This document shows, in pieces, positions 9,921 to 21,547 of a stretch of DNA of 64,000 nt. Under the pieces are notes generated by a model that saw nothing but the letters and a program-made list of their open reading frames with translations, searched no databases and was not told where the DNA came from. Source of the stretch: Agrostemma githago (taxonomy: Eukaryota > Streptophyta > Magnoliopsida > Caryophyllales > Caryophyllaceae); NCBI GenBank assembly GCA_958450325.1, contig OY288247.1, forward strand, positions 6,438,429-6,502,428. Reading direction: 5' to 3'. Every line of letters begins with the position of its first letter. Within the stretch, counting starts at the first letter, position 1. Both the position numbers and the translations under genes were made by a program.

Positions 9921-11609
9921 TCATACACAGTCACGGAATGTACAAAATTTCTTCGGGTCCCCCTTTGGGCTGCGTGGCTTATTTGGGCGGTTCCATTTAG
10001 CTGTTTCTTTTTCTAACTCAAAAATTTCTGCCCTGGATTTATTGAGAGCTGTATAACTGTCAAATCTGGGCTGGTAGGCCACGCGCTCCTTTCTGGGAGT
10101 ATCTCCCTCCTCAGCTCTCTGTTTTCCGGTTTCAGTTCTGCCGCGTCCACCCTGCGGTCCCCTCTGCGGCCTGGCAGGTCCTGCGGAGGTATCCGGCAGG
10201 CTGTGGAACTCTTCTTGCAGCATAAAACCTTCCGCAATTTTTCGAGCCTTAGCTAGGGTTTCAGGCTGAGCTCTGATCATCCGGTTTTTCATCTCCCCTG
10301 GGAGCAGCGAGATGGTTAGCACGTAAGCCGCAGTTGAGTCATCGATCTCCTTGACCTGCTGGTAGGACAGGTCAAATCTCTTTAAGTACTCCCTGACGCT
10401 TTCGCCCTTCTTCTGCCTGAGGGTCATTAGGTCAAAATGGGTGAGTCGGCGCCTCTTGTTCCCTGCATATTAGTCCAAGAAGGCTTCGGCCAAATCTATG
10501 AAGAAGCTAATCGAACTCTGTCAAAGGTCTCTGAACCATCCCTGCGCTAGTCCCACAAGGTTAGTTGGGAAAACTTTGCACCAGACTGCATCGTCCACAT
10601 CATACATGCCCATGTGACTTTCATATGCTGCTAAGTGATCCTCTGGATCTGAGGTTCCGTCAAATTTGACGGAGGGCATTTTGATCTTTGGGATGGGGTA
10701 TTCTTGCACATCAGGGTGGAGAGGAGTTTTTGTGGGCCTGCCTACCACTCGTGACCTGCTTCCCCCAGAGTGGTAACCGTAGTCATCCCATTTTCCAGGG
10801 GTCGGTTTCCCTACACTGGGGGAGCGCTGCCTGGGTGGCCGCCTACTCATAGCTTCATCCTCCCTGTTAGGGGAGGGGCATCTGGGTCGCTTCTTCTGGG
10901 CTAGGTCAAGGTTGTCATCCTGACGATGCCTTGACCCGAGTGGTTGCCCCTGGTTGAGTCTAGACTGCAGGCTCCGAGACAACCCTGGAGTCGGCTGTGG
11001 CTCCGCCGCCGGCGTCAACCTAGAGAAGACTCCGCCCTGCTTCTCCCCCAGACGCTTAGATGCAGGCTCCCTGTGCCTCATTCGATCCTGGAGGTCTTGG
11101 GACAGACCCCTCTTCTCTCTGGCAGCAGTGAATTCAGTAGTGTGTATAGAAAACGCTTGTTGTTGAACGGGTTGCTTTGGGTTGCTGACGATGCGTCTCT
11201 GGGCTTGTTGATACCCTTGAGCAATCCTTACTGCTCTTCTCTGAATGTTCCTGGCAGCGGTCCGCTTCGTGCCCCCGGCCCCTCCTCCACTTTCAAAGTG
11301 AAGCTGCCTGGGGGTGGTCGCAATCCTGCCAACCAGGTCTTCAGGGGTGAACTCCTGATTTAGCATTGCTGAAAAGAAAGCCGCAGTTTGAACAACCTGG
11401 GCAGGGGTGAGGTTCAAATTAGGCCTCTGATGGCCCCCCTGCCCACTTGTAACTGCAATTCCTCCATCAGGCGCTCCATGAACGTTTGCTCGCCCTACCC
11501 CTGGGATTGTTGCAGCAGGTGTCCTCCCAGGTGTAGGCATGCCATGTAGGGGGATCACCGGTGGTACCGTCGGACCCGCCCCAGAACTGGCCTCTATGAT
11601 CTCGGGCAT
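9921..11609 (-). pseudogene. Gypsy gag (capsid region, interrupted)
   Basis: The likely start is the ATG at 11609 (MPEIIEASSGAG), 57 bases past the PBS. A long Pro/Gln/Arg-rich N-terminal part leads into the retrotransposon gag core (KMPSVKFDGTSDPEDHLAAY, DDAVWCKVFPTNLVGLAQ, then KKGESVREYLKRFDLSYQQ and MIRAQPETLAKARKIAEGF). In-frame stops interrupt it at 10521-10523, near 10470, and at 9921-9923, the last inside the zinc-knuckle-like CTFRDCV...HTTEEC segment. The fragment at 63.35-63.92 kb is a sister copy of this gag. Confidence 0.9.
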
Positions 11610-11665
11610 TTTGTTCGATTGATCGTGGTTGATTTTGGTGGGAAACTCGTGAGCACAACCATAGA

Positions 11666-11683
11666 TCCCCACAGACGGCACCA
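11666..11683 (-). other. Primer binding site of gypsy element
   Basis: Minus strand reads TGGTGCCGTCTGTGGGGA, starting three bases from the LTR end. It confirms minus orientation. Confidence 0.85.
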
Positions 11684-11686
11684 AAT

Positions 11687-12366
11687 TGTTCCGGTATGGA
11701 AACAATTAAACCCGACTTTGGATTCGGGTCTTAACAGATGTGATGTTGCTCGGATGGTCTACGTTTGACTTCCTTCGGTCTCTCCTTTCTCGCACTCCGG
11801 TGGTCGGACTTTCCCGGCGAAGATGGCCTGCTCCCTACACAGTGAACGCACAGGGCCCCGGAGGTGTCCGAGGGAACCCTCTCCGATGCCTAAGTCAGTC
11901 CGTGAAATGCCTTAACGAACCTAGTTCGTGAGGAGCTAGGTGGCGGTTTTAGAGTGAGAGTCTAGAGAGAGAAAATCCAACCCCTCTCATGTGGAAAATG
12001 GGAGAGTATTTATACCTTCCCACAAGAGAGAGAAAAGAGAAGAGGAGAGAGAGAATGAGTGGATGAGAGGGTGACATGTGGCTTCACCTCAACCACTCAT
12101 TCCCCTTTACCTTAGGCAAAATGACGGAGAGGCCCCTGATTTCCCTGCCTCTGCTGGGGGTGGGAGCACCCTGGGGGCCAAAAGGAAGGGGGCTTGACTG
12201 CCCTGCTCGGTTGGCGGCACGGCCCTGCCGAGCAGGTGGGTTCCTTGGAGAGTTTTAGTGATTCTTCATTTGGTTGCCTGCAGGGCAGGCTCTCCTCTAT
12301 TCCTGAGTCGGACCATCCTGGGACCCAAATGGCGGGTGACCCATAGCAGGCTACCGACCCCCATCA
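11687..12366 (-). repeat. 5' LTR of gypsy element (680 bp)
   Basis: Same ends as the left LTR. The minus-strand TATAAATA box is at 12007-12014. ATATT follows at 12367-12371, completing the target duplication. Confidence 0.95.
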
Positions 12367-12371
12367 ATATT

Positions 12372-13900
12372 AATGTGATGTTTTACCATTTAAAGTAGAA
12401 ATTTTTAAGTTTCATTTAATAAAAAAATTATCGTAACAAAAATATACAAATGAAATACGAGTAGTTAGATTCTGTGGTAGAAATTTTTTTCATTAGAGTA
12501 TAAATTTCATATTATTTACTCGAAAAAGTGATGAATCTATTCTTATCACATATATATAAAAAAAAAAGTAAGATTATCCACTTCGAAAAATTATAATGAA
12601 GTGAAAGAATTCTATTATATAAATAAGAGTAATCTTTCGTGCTTAGATATCAACAAAAAATCTTATTAAGTCTTAAAAAGAGCTGTTAAGACTACAAACC
12701 AAAAATATTACTATAAATTAAAAAAAAAACTCTTAAAAATATAAACTTAAGTTAAATTGTCCACACTGAAATATTATAATTCTATAAATAAGAATAATCA
12801 TTCATCCCTAGATATCAACAAAAAAAATTAAGTCTTAAAAAGAGCGATCTTATGATTATAAACTTAAGTTAAATTGTCTCACATTGAAAAATTATAATAT
12901 AATATGATAAAATTCTATTATATAAATAAGAGTAATAATCATTCATTTTTAGATATTAACCAAAAATATTTTTAGTCTTAAAAAATCTCTAAAGACTATA
13001 AAGTTAAGTAAAATTATCTCACATCGAAAAATGTCGTAGATTTCTATTATTTAAATAAGAGTAATAATTCGTTATTAAATAGTATTAATCAAAAATTTAT
13101 TGAGTCATAAAATGAATTTTAAAAGAATTTTTAAGAATATAAACCAAAAAACTTTTAATTCTCTAGAAATTAAAAAAATATATATAATTAAAATTTTAAA
13201 ATAATTAATAATAAAAATAAAATTATTATTATTATTATTATCCTAATACAAGTAGATATATTTTGTTTTACTTTATTTTATTATGATAAATAAGAGTAGT
13301 CATTTGTCCTTAGATATCAACCAAAATATTATCCTCCATCGAAAAATTAGGAGTAATCATTCGTTCTTAGTTCAACCAAAAATTTAAGAACATATTGCAT
13401 GGTCCTAAGACTCTAACGTGGTGAGTATCTACAGTTATAAATATGAAAGTCGTAATTTTCAACTTTACTATCATTTAAAATGCGTTCATAATTGTACTAC
13501 TTTAAATAAGCAAGGTTATGCATCATTACTTTAACCGACAACATTCATTATTATAACTTGTGCGCTGATGATGAGAATTTTTTTTTTTTTATCACATGTT
13601 TTGTCGTTGTTGATTGTAATATATATGTTTCGATTTTACCCAGTGATTATTTATATCTACATATATTTATATGCGAGATACTTTAATTAGTCTTTCATTC
13701 TAACTACAATATACCATATATAATGCCTATACTTTAATCTAACGTTTACCGCATATATTATCTCTGTCCCTTGAAACACATTCACATATGTGGATAATAT
13801 TCATTTACTGTTAGACATAATCTTACCTTCGACTGACTCTCTACTGTTGTGCAGTCTACCAATTTATGCAACCATCCAACTTAGTATCGTTATCAACGTC
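12372..13900. repeat. Diverged ~140-bp repeats inside Helitron 1
   Basis: The phrase 'ataagagtaatcattcgt' followed by 'tagatatcaacc' and preceded by 'ccacatcgaaaaattataat' recurs with changes near 12621, 12786, 12925, 13046 and 13285. The same phrase is found around 5190 on the other side of the gypsy insertion and throughout Helitron 2. No coding capacity is seen. Confidence 0.6.
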
Positions 13901-13911
13901 ACTAATAAGCG

Positions 13912-13941
13912 GCCCGTGCATCGCACGGGCTTTCCAACTAG
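13912..13941 (+). other. Helitron 1 3'-terminal hairpin and CTAG
   Basis: A perfect 8-bp stem (GCCCGTGC/GCACGGGC) with a 3-nt loop is followed by TTTCCAA and CTAG. In plant Helitrons this hairpin marks the end of rolling-circle transposition. Confidence 0.85.
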
Positions 13942-15799
13942 TCAATATTAATAAAGTAGAAACTTTTCGAGTGATATGATTGGCACAAATTTTTTAATGT
14001 ATTTGTAAAGTTAAATAAAGAATATGAAAAAATAATCCTACTCCACTAAGACTCGATTTTTAAAAAAAAAATTAAATAAATAATATAGAAATTTGTATAG
14101 GAAAAAACAATCTTAATCTATTTAAGACTCAAAAAATTACAACTATATAAACCGACAATTAATACCTCAAGGCAACAAAAGTTGGACAACGACAGTGTGA
14201 AATGCTTAGTCAATTCTGTTTGATAATTATTTTAATATTTATTTATCAACCCTCAAAAACTATATAGTAATTAAATTTTTGAATATTTTAAATAATTAAT
14301 AATTATTATTATTATTATTATAGTTTTAATATATTTTTTAATTTAAATAAAGAATATATACTACAAATTTGTGTGGGTAAAATTTAATCCTACACGAGTA
14401 TGATGAGGTGATGAAATTCTATATAAATAAGAATAATAATTCGTTCTTAGATATCAACCAACAATCTTTTGACTTATAATAAAGTTCATAAGATTACAAA
14501 CTTGAATAAAATTATCCCACATCGATGATGAGGTGATGAAATTCTATAAAAATAAAAACAATCATTCGTTCTTAGATATCAACCAACAATCTTTTGAGTG
14601 TTAACCAAAGTTTAGAGCCATTATTTATTCTTAGTTATCAACCAAAACTTTTTTGAGTCTTAAAAAAAGCTCCGAAGATTATAAGGACAATAATATAAAT
14701 GGTAACATATAACGAGTTTCATGTTATATAAGGAGCTCCTTAACCATTGAACTGAAGAATAAAGAGCTCCTTATATGAAACCGGTTTCATATATATAAAT
14801 TAGAGGAAAAGGGGACCCACAATAAATATATGAAACTTTTATCATTGAAGTGAAATAGAAAGTTTCATACATGGTTAGATGTGCTTTGGTGGCAATGAAA
14901 ATATGGTATATAGAACTACAACCATTGTTATTGTCCTAAACTTGAGTAAAAATTATTTCACATCGAAAAAACTATTATGTGGAGTGATGAAGTTTTATAT
15001 TATAAATAAGAGCAATCATTCATTATATTGTTAGATATCGATGTGATCAACAATCTTTTGAGTCTTAACAAAGCTTATAAGATTATAAACTTAAGTAATA
15101 TTATTCCACATCGATAAATTCTATATTAATAAGAGCAATCATAAGTTCTTAGTTATCAACAACACTTCAAAATTATTATTCCACATTGAAAAGTTAGAGT
15201 AGGTTGATGAAATTTTATATTACTCCGTATAAATTAAGATCAATCATTCGTTCGTAGTTATGAACCAACAATCTTTTGAGTCTTAAAAAAGCTCATAAGA
15301 TTATTATAAACTTAAGTAAAAGTTATCCCACGTAAAAAAATTACGATACTTTGTATATATATTTGATACTTTTTTTTAGCGATATGATTGATTTATGAAA
15401 TTCTATATCATAAATAAGAAAAAACATTCGTATTTAGATATCAACCAAAAATATTTTTGAATCTTATAACAGCTCTTAAGACTATAAATTTAAGTAAATG
15501 ATTAAATATCGAAAAATTATGATGAACTGATGAAATTTTATACTATATCATAAATAATAGAAATCATTCGATTTAAATATTAACCAGAAAAATCTTATGA
15601 ATCTTATAACAACTCTTAAGACTATAAATTGAAGTAAAATTATCCCATATCGAGAAATTATAATAAAACGATGAAATTATATTATATAAATAAAAGTCCG
15701 TCAACCAGTAATTTCACCAGTTTATACAATTCTCTAATTTGGTGTCATTACTACTTTCACTAAAAATCGATCCGTACATTGCACGGACTTTCCAATTAG
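13942..15799 (+). mobile_element. Helitron 2, abutting Helitron 1
   Basis: It starts TCAATATTAATAAAG exactly at the end of Helitron 1 and shares the first ~45 bp with Helitron 1's 5' end. The 3' end has a hairpin of the same type with one stem mismatch (15771-15787, TCCGTACATTGCACGGA) and then CTTTCCAATTAG, a one-base variant of the usual CTAG. The interior repeats the ~140-bp AT-rich units near 14430, 14556, 15006, 15130, 15240, 15415 and 15550. There is no Rep/helicase coding. Confidence 0.7.
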
Positions 15800-15933
15800 T
15801 TGTCAAAATTTTGAAGGAGATATCTACCATGTTTCCATTTTTTTTCACTATTTGTCTTTTATTTTTATACTCAAGATGCTTAATAGTTACACTCACCTAG
15901 TAGCAACACAGGTTTATGGTTAATTATAACTTA

Positions 15934-17120
15934 CTCCCTTCGTATCTATATGTTCGTCCACTTTCAATATAATACTTCACCCATCCCTACTTTAATAAAG
16001 TAATGTCTTTTAAAGGCACCACATTAATCATCACATTTTAAAGCTGACGTGGCGGCCTCACAAATATTTTGATAATTTTATATTACCTATTAGAGGAAGA
16101 CATTAACTGTGGTTAAAAGGAGATATATATATTAACTCAATCAATCTTATTTATTTATCTTAACCAAATAAAATGTGTCTAAAAAAACCTCCCCACCACT
16201 AAGTTTAACCACCCACTTTAACAAGTACTCATAACCGCTAGAACATGGTTACACAAATAAAGATGAATAGTTTAAATACCACCATTATGAGTCATGTATA
16301 CTAAACTACAAAAAAAACATTGAAAATACGTAAATGCAATCAGAAACAAGGAAAGTTCAGTAAGTAAGTTAAACAAAGAAGTATTTAGTGCCTATTTAGA
16401 GTAAGAATTGTGTGAAAAAGAAAAAAATAATAACTTCAACAACGAATGAAAAGGATACTACATATCTCTCTTGAGCTAATGATGGTAGATAAAAAAAATT
16501 TTACCCTTCCCTATCCCTATTTATATAAAGTAATGTCTTTTAGAAGAACCACATTCACTTTCATCAAAAGACGCATACGTGGCAACACCACAAATATTTG
16601 GAGAATAAAATAACCACTTCTCACGACATTAACTACATAAATGAAGTTATCAAAATAACTATCACATGAAGTTAAATTAATAATTATGACTTAACTCACT
16701 TAATGAAAGTAAGTTACCATTTATTTTAGTTAATCAAAGAAAGTCTTTTAATTATGATTTATCAAAGTAAGAGTCTCAGATCTTGAAAAAATGGAAAATT
16801 ACACTAAAAATTTAATATTTAAAAAAAATACTAATAAAAAAGATCTACCATCTCCGTTTCAATTTAGATCGCCAATATTCTACTAATAAAAAACAACAAA
16901 ATAAATAAACAAAATAAAAAAAAATTGGACTTTCAAATTTTTTTTTTAAAAAAAATGTAGAAAATCGTAGCTCAGAAAAAATAATTTACAAAAATAGAAA
17001 AGTAGGGACGTAAATCGTATAATATAGAAAATTATAATAAAAGTTAGAATAAAACAGGTTCGTGCAAATTTTGCACGGGGTAATACTAGTATATTAAACA
17101 AAGTGAACCTACGGAGGGAG
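15934..17120. mobile_element. Stowaway-like MITE split by Helitron 3
   Basis: The left part starts CTCCCTTCGTATCTATATG after TA (15932-15933) and includes GTTCGTCCACTTT. The right part has AAAGTGAACCTACGGAGGGAG before TA (17121-17122). These are inverted counterparts, so a small Stowaway element was opened by the insertion now at 15984-17089. Confidence 0.7.
15984..17089 (+). mobile_element. Helitron 3 (non-autonomous), possibly two nested 5' ends
   Basis: The 3' end has hairpin CGTGCAAA-T-TTTGCACG (17061-17077) and then CTAG (17086-17089) before host T. The 5' end is TCCCTACTTTAATAAAGTAATG at 15984 after host A. A second near-copy of this 5' end, TCCCTATTTATATAAAGTAATG, lies at 16514 and also follows an A, so either a second Helitron starts there or the first was duplicated internally. 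It is AT-rich and non-coding. Confidence 0.6.
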
Positions 17121-17137
17121 TATAATATATTGAAATT

Positions 17138-17855
17138 GCTATTTCATACACGTCGTTTACTTCGTTGTACACACTTTGTCACTTTTATTTCCGTGTTTGC
17201 CCTTTTCCTTTTAAAAACCTCTCTTTTAAAAAACCACCATTTAACCTAGCCAAATTAATCACCTCTTCATCATTATCGTAAGCAATTCGACATGGAACAA
17301 GTAATTTATATTTTCTCATTAATTATCTTGTTAACTTCTTGTTAACAATTTCATTATATCATTAATTACATCGTTAATTAAGGTTTAAGTTATATTTTCT
17401 CGTTAATTATCAATAGTTTCATTATATCATTAATTACATCATTAATTAGGGTTTAATAATTACAATATTTTGATCGAAGTTAATTCGAGTTTATTTTTGT
17501 GGTGAATGAAAGGTTATATGAAGTTACTGGAAATGATGAGTAGGTGGATGGGACAAAAGCTGGGAGATGGGATTATTCACATGGGATTTTAGGGAACCAA
17601 CACCGATTGTTGAGCACCTTGTTCGAATGACTGGGTCGCAGGATGGGGTTACAGGAAAGGATTCGTCGACGAAGGGAGGCGACAGGGTCGCCGGCGACGA
17701 GAGGGGGTAGGACTGATAACTGATTGTATAGAGTGAAAATGTTGAAAAAAGGGGGAGCGATTCTTTTGGATTTTACTCTCAAATGGAAGGGAAAATGAGA
17801 GGGACGAATTCGGAAATTGCGTGTACAATGAAGTAAACGGCGTGTATGAAATAGC
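17138..17855. mobile_element. TIR element of ~718 bp with gene-like interior
   Basis: The left end GCTATTTCATACACGTCG and the right end, read in reverse as GCTATTTCATACACGCCG, pair over about 35 bp. The interior contains ATGGAACAA directly followed by a GT donor-like GTAATTTA (17292) and a GC-richer block (17545-17700) that looks like captured host sequence. Long inverted ends plus captured sequence would fit a Pack-MULE, but I could not find a 9-bp target duplication. Confidence 0.5.
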
Positions 17856-18164
17856 ACGTCCCATATATATTTCCAAATGGCCAAAAAAATGTCTTCGAAT
17901 CATTGACTATGTCTAATAAAACTAAATTGTTTCAATAAGAGATAGGTTTAATCCCATAATTGATCACGGATGTTACGCTGGTGGATTATTAATGGCCTAC
18001 CAGGCTCTACGTTTTTGCTTGGTACAAGTGACGTGTTCCTTGTATTCCCCACTCTTTTCCCTTTTCCCTTTCTAAGTTTCAATTGCCTAAACATCCCCCG
18101 TTTCTCCCCTTCTCTTCTTTTACAATCAATTAATCAATCAGTCTTTTGAAAACCTTCCTTTTTA
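17856..18164 (+). other. Upstream region of SDHAF2
   Basis: The ~300 bp before the SDHAF2 start contain a pyrimidine-rich leader (about 18035-18120). No clear TATA box is assigned. Confidence 0.4.
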
Positions 18165-21100
18165 ATGGCGATGTTACGAAGAACAGCTTCATCTCTCACC
18201 CGCCTCATCAACTTCGCCTCTTCTCCTAGCCATGCCACCATCTCTTCTGCTGCTCCTTCAATTCCCATCTTCAGTTCATTCTCGTAATTTTCATCTTTTC
18301 TCATCTCACTCTAATTCTCTCCTCTTTTTTCCTCGCGATTTCATCAATTAATTAGTTTTTTTTTTATTGTATTTTCGTGAAATTTGTAGAAAATCGCAAC
18401 GTCTTCCGGATGCACATCGGTTATATTCAACTGAATATGATCTTTCTGATGCTGAAAGTAGGCGACGCACACTCAACAGGTCACTCTAATCTTTTCATTG
18501 TTGTTGTTTTACTGTATATACTCTTACTCGGCTCAAAACTTAGAAAGGGAAAAAGGAAAAGAGTGGGGAAAAGGGAAAATTGGAAAAGAGTGGGGAAATG
18601 AATTGGAAAATTGAAACAAAATTTGCAGAAATGAAGAGAAAGATACAGCTTTGTTGCGAGTTGTTTGCGATGAGCTATCAAGTGCCCAAAGCAACTAACC
18701 CCACCTAATACAATAATCTCGAGTGAGATGGTCTGGTAACAAGATAATGGGAAGTAGTCTAGGGAGTAATACATGAAGAGAGGAAAGATGAGCAACTGAG
18801 AATTGACCTCGGGATTGTGAACCGAAAAGTTATGAAATGCAGGGAAACTGATACGATTTGCCCAGAAGCATGGCTCCGTTGGCTTCCATTAACCGACCCA
18901 GATTAGTGAACCTGGATTCATACCTTACCTCTCAGAGTCCCCCAAATTCAAATCAATCAATCAATTAATACTATTACTGTACGAGAATGAATACATACAT
19001 AGGGAATATAGGATACATACGGAGATGAGAGGGGAACCAGTAGAGAGGTGAGGAATCCCAGTTGGGGGAAGAGAGTGTAGTAAACTAGCTGGTGTAGCGC
19101 GTGCTAGCAGCTTCCGAGCCACCATTTCCCGCCACTGTCAACCTCCCTCACAACCGGCATTATCTTCTCGCCTTCCTCCGCAGCCAACCCCGCCGCAACT
19201 ACCTCTTCGCGTTTCATCTCTTTTCCCATTTTTATCGCACTCCCTGCTCCCAAGCTTTGGGCACTTCGTCTTTATCTCTTGCATTCAAATTACCTATGAA
19301 ATTGATCCCAAGTTCCTGAATAATGCAGAAAAAATGATCAACCAATTGAATCTACACTTCAAATTAATAAATTCAAATGAAACTGAAACTGAAAAAAATA
19401 AGGGTTTGGGGAGAATTCGCCTAATTGCTGATGTGAATTTAGAGGGGACAGTGCGCGTGCAAGTCTGAGAGTGAGTGGTTCGATTTAGCGGTTTAATAAG
19501 ATACTACCCCGTATATTGAGATGAAATTCAAGGAGATCGGTTCTCTTTTTAAACAATTTCTTAGTATTAATCTAAGAAATCGGTTTGGTTTTGAACCAGT
19601 TTCATTAATATAAGAAATCTGTTTTTTTGTTTATAACCAGTTTTTTAACTCAAAGACACCAGTGTCTCTTATTAGTGGTCTCTTTTCCCTTTTTTGTAGT
19701 AGTGTGTATCCATTCAATATAACAAGGTGCAGACGTTCAATGTAAATCTTGTCCCATTGTGTGTCCCATCTCTTGTCCCATTGTTTCTTCTTCTGGCATA
19801 ATCACTTTGATCTAAATTATCATCATTTTTTATCAATTAATAAAGGGTGATGTGTTACTTAATCAGAGCAATGAGACACAAGGTGGGAAATTAAAGTGGG
19901 GCGAGTGATCTCAACTCATAAATGTCATATGACGTTTACTAATGAATGATTTATTTGCTTAAAAAAAGTTATTCACGTATTGTTAGTTTCGTAGACAGTC
20001 TTGGTCAGTTTGACATGATTTTGTTTCAAAATTGATGAGGATCTTATGCCAGATTGCCAGGTGGTTTTTTATCGTCACATTGAAACCTGTTTATCGTCAC
20101 ATTGGAACCTTTTATTAGCTGAAATTTGAGGTAGTTTTGTGCCTGGCGTAGGTTACTGTATAGGAGCAAACAACGAGGGTTGTTGGAGTTGGATTTGGTA
20201 CTAGGAAAGTGGGTTGAAGACAATATTCATTCCATGGATGAAAGTGGAATCAAATCGCTCATCCATGTTCTTGACCAGGTTCGGTCATTTAACTGTCCTA
20301 ATTTAAGTTTTATGTTGATGAGATTGTATGATTTTATCATACAATTTTGCTTGGTTTTCCTTTTAGTTCTTTTTAGTTACCTATGCGCTTCCTGAATCGT
20401 AGGATCGCGTGTAGCTTGATAACAATAGAAAAGATTCCCATGAATTCTGATGAGGAATTTTATTCTTCCACGGAGTATTATTTCGGACTCCTAGTTACCA
20501 ACGTTTTTCATCATGGACTTTCTGTGTTTCTTGTAAATAACGCTAGATGCTCATAGTCGAACTTGTGTTCTACTAGTAACTTCTAATAGTCTAAGAGGGA
20601 AGTTGATCTAAAGATCCATTACATAAAATAAGTTGATGTCCTAAACTGGGATCATTCCGATCATTTGTTTTGGAGGGCACCAACGCCAACACGCGGTAAC
20701 ATACTTATCTTTATTCAAGCTTACTTGCAGTTGTGAAAGTTTGTTCTAGATATGCTTTGACCCTTTACCGTCTTCCTGATGCATTATGTTCTCTTTAAAC
20801 TGTCATGCTGGGGTAGCTTGTATATGACAATGTAATGGAGGTTATCATGTTAAGCATCACATAATACGCGTGGTTATCATGTGAGTGTGCCTGGTAACTG
20901 TTATAGAAGCTTTTCAATGCTAGTGGTTCAAGTTATTTTGAAATAGGAATATTTTGGCTAATCCCTAAGGTCATCCTAAGATAAGTTATACTCCCTCCGT
21001 TCCAATCAATTGTTTGCCTATTCCATATTGGGGTGTCTCAATGAATTGTTTGCCTTTCTATTTTAGGAATGCCTTTTATGTGTAATTTGACTTTTGGCTC

Positions 21101-21547
21101 CACATGTCACCTTCTAATTGGATCTCTTGCCCTTGGTGCCAAAAACAAAGGCAAACAATTCATTGAAACGGAGGGAGTACTACTCTGTAATGAGTTATAT
21201 TTTATCTGAAATTTATGTTGAGTTCTGGTGTTTATTTCTGACAGGAGAACCCTGACTTGTGGAGGTGGTTGAGTGAACAGGAACAGCCACCTGAGTCGAT
21301 TGCTGAGAATCCAGTGAGTTTATGGAGTGTGGTTACTGAATTATCGGATGTAGTATGTATTTTACTCAAAGAATTGTAGACTTAAGTTCCATAATTGTAG
21401 GTATTCACAGCTGTTCGGGAAAAGGTTGGAAGCAATCTAAACAAATATGCCTCTGCAGAGACGCGAGCAATACCGGGACAACCATGGGTCCGAGGATGGG
21501 ATGATATGAACAGAGCCAAACACAGCCCTGTGTCTGGAAATCAGTAG
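18165..21547 (+). CDS. SDHAF2: Succinate dehydrogenase assembly factor 2, mitochondrial
   Basis: Five exons joined by GT-AG introns give 183 codons plus stop: 18165-18283, 18390-18479, 20152-20278, 21245-21313, 21401-21547. SDHAF2 (Sdh5) promotes covalent FAD attachment to the flavoprotein SDH1 of complex II in the mitochondrial matrix. Residues 1-45 are Arg/Ser-rich without acidic residues, as in a transit peptide. The conserved core follows, with RSKQRGLLELDLVLGKWV containing the family RG-x-x-ELD motif, then MDESGIKSLIHVLD, ENPDLWRWLSEQEQPP and the plant C-terminal GQPWVRGWDD. It closely matches Arabidopsis At5g51040. Intron 2 (1.67 kb) and intron 3 (with a MITE) are enlarged. An in-frame ATG at codon 3 is an alternative start. 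Confidence 0.93.
18480..20151 (+). other. Large intron 2 of SDHAF2
   Basis: The intron starts GTCACT and ends GCGTAG. It contains unassigned sequence, including a GC-richer patch at 19090-19310 with a 72-codon open frame that has no recognisable domain, and an AT-rich patch (19500-19700) with repeated 'aaatcggttt...aaccagtttc' words that could be a small MITE. Confidence 0.6.
20991..21177. mobile_element. Stowaway-like MITE, copy 2, in SDHAF2 intron 3
   Basis: It begins CTCCCTCCGTTCC and ends GAAACGGAGGGAG with TA on both sides. The 187-bp sequence is a close copy of 3740-3935. Confidence 0.9.

Larger units (their letters stand above)
5483..12366 (-). mobile_element. Ty3/gypsy LTR retrotransposon, nested in Helitron 1, non-autonomous
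   Basis: Two similar LTRs (5483-6156 and 11687-12366), both TG...CA, bound a 5.5-kb interior, and the whole is flanked by the 5-bp target duplication ATATT (5478-5482 and 12367-12371). PBS, gag, protease and RT read on the minus strand from the right. The frame is broken several times. The distal RNase H and the integrase are missing, replaced next to the left LTR by a plus-strand unit (6157-7905). It is GC-richer than the Helitron around it. The copy could only have moved with help from another element. Confidence 0.95.
4800..13941 (+). mobile_element. Helitron 1, split by the gypsy element 5483-12366
   Basis: The 3' end has an 8-bp hairpin, GCCCGTGC-ATC-GCACGGGC (13912-13930), followed after a short spacer by CTAG at 13938-13941, the classic plant Helitron terminus. 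The 5' end is placed at TCAATATATATTAATAAAG (4800) because Helitron 2 at 13942 begins with nearly the same bases and continues with the same 'acttttcgagtgatatgattgg' sequence. Without the nested gypsy element the length is about 2.25 kb. No Rep/helicase coding is seen, so it is non-autonomous. The interior is AT-rich and made of diverged ~140-bp repeats. Confidence 0.75.
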
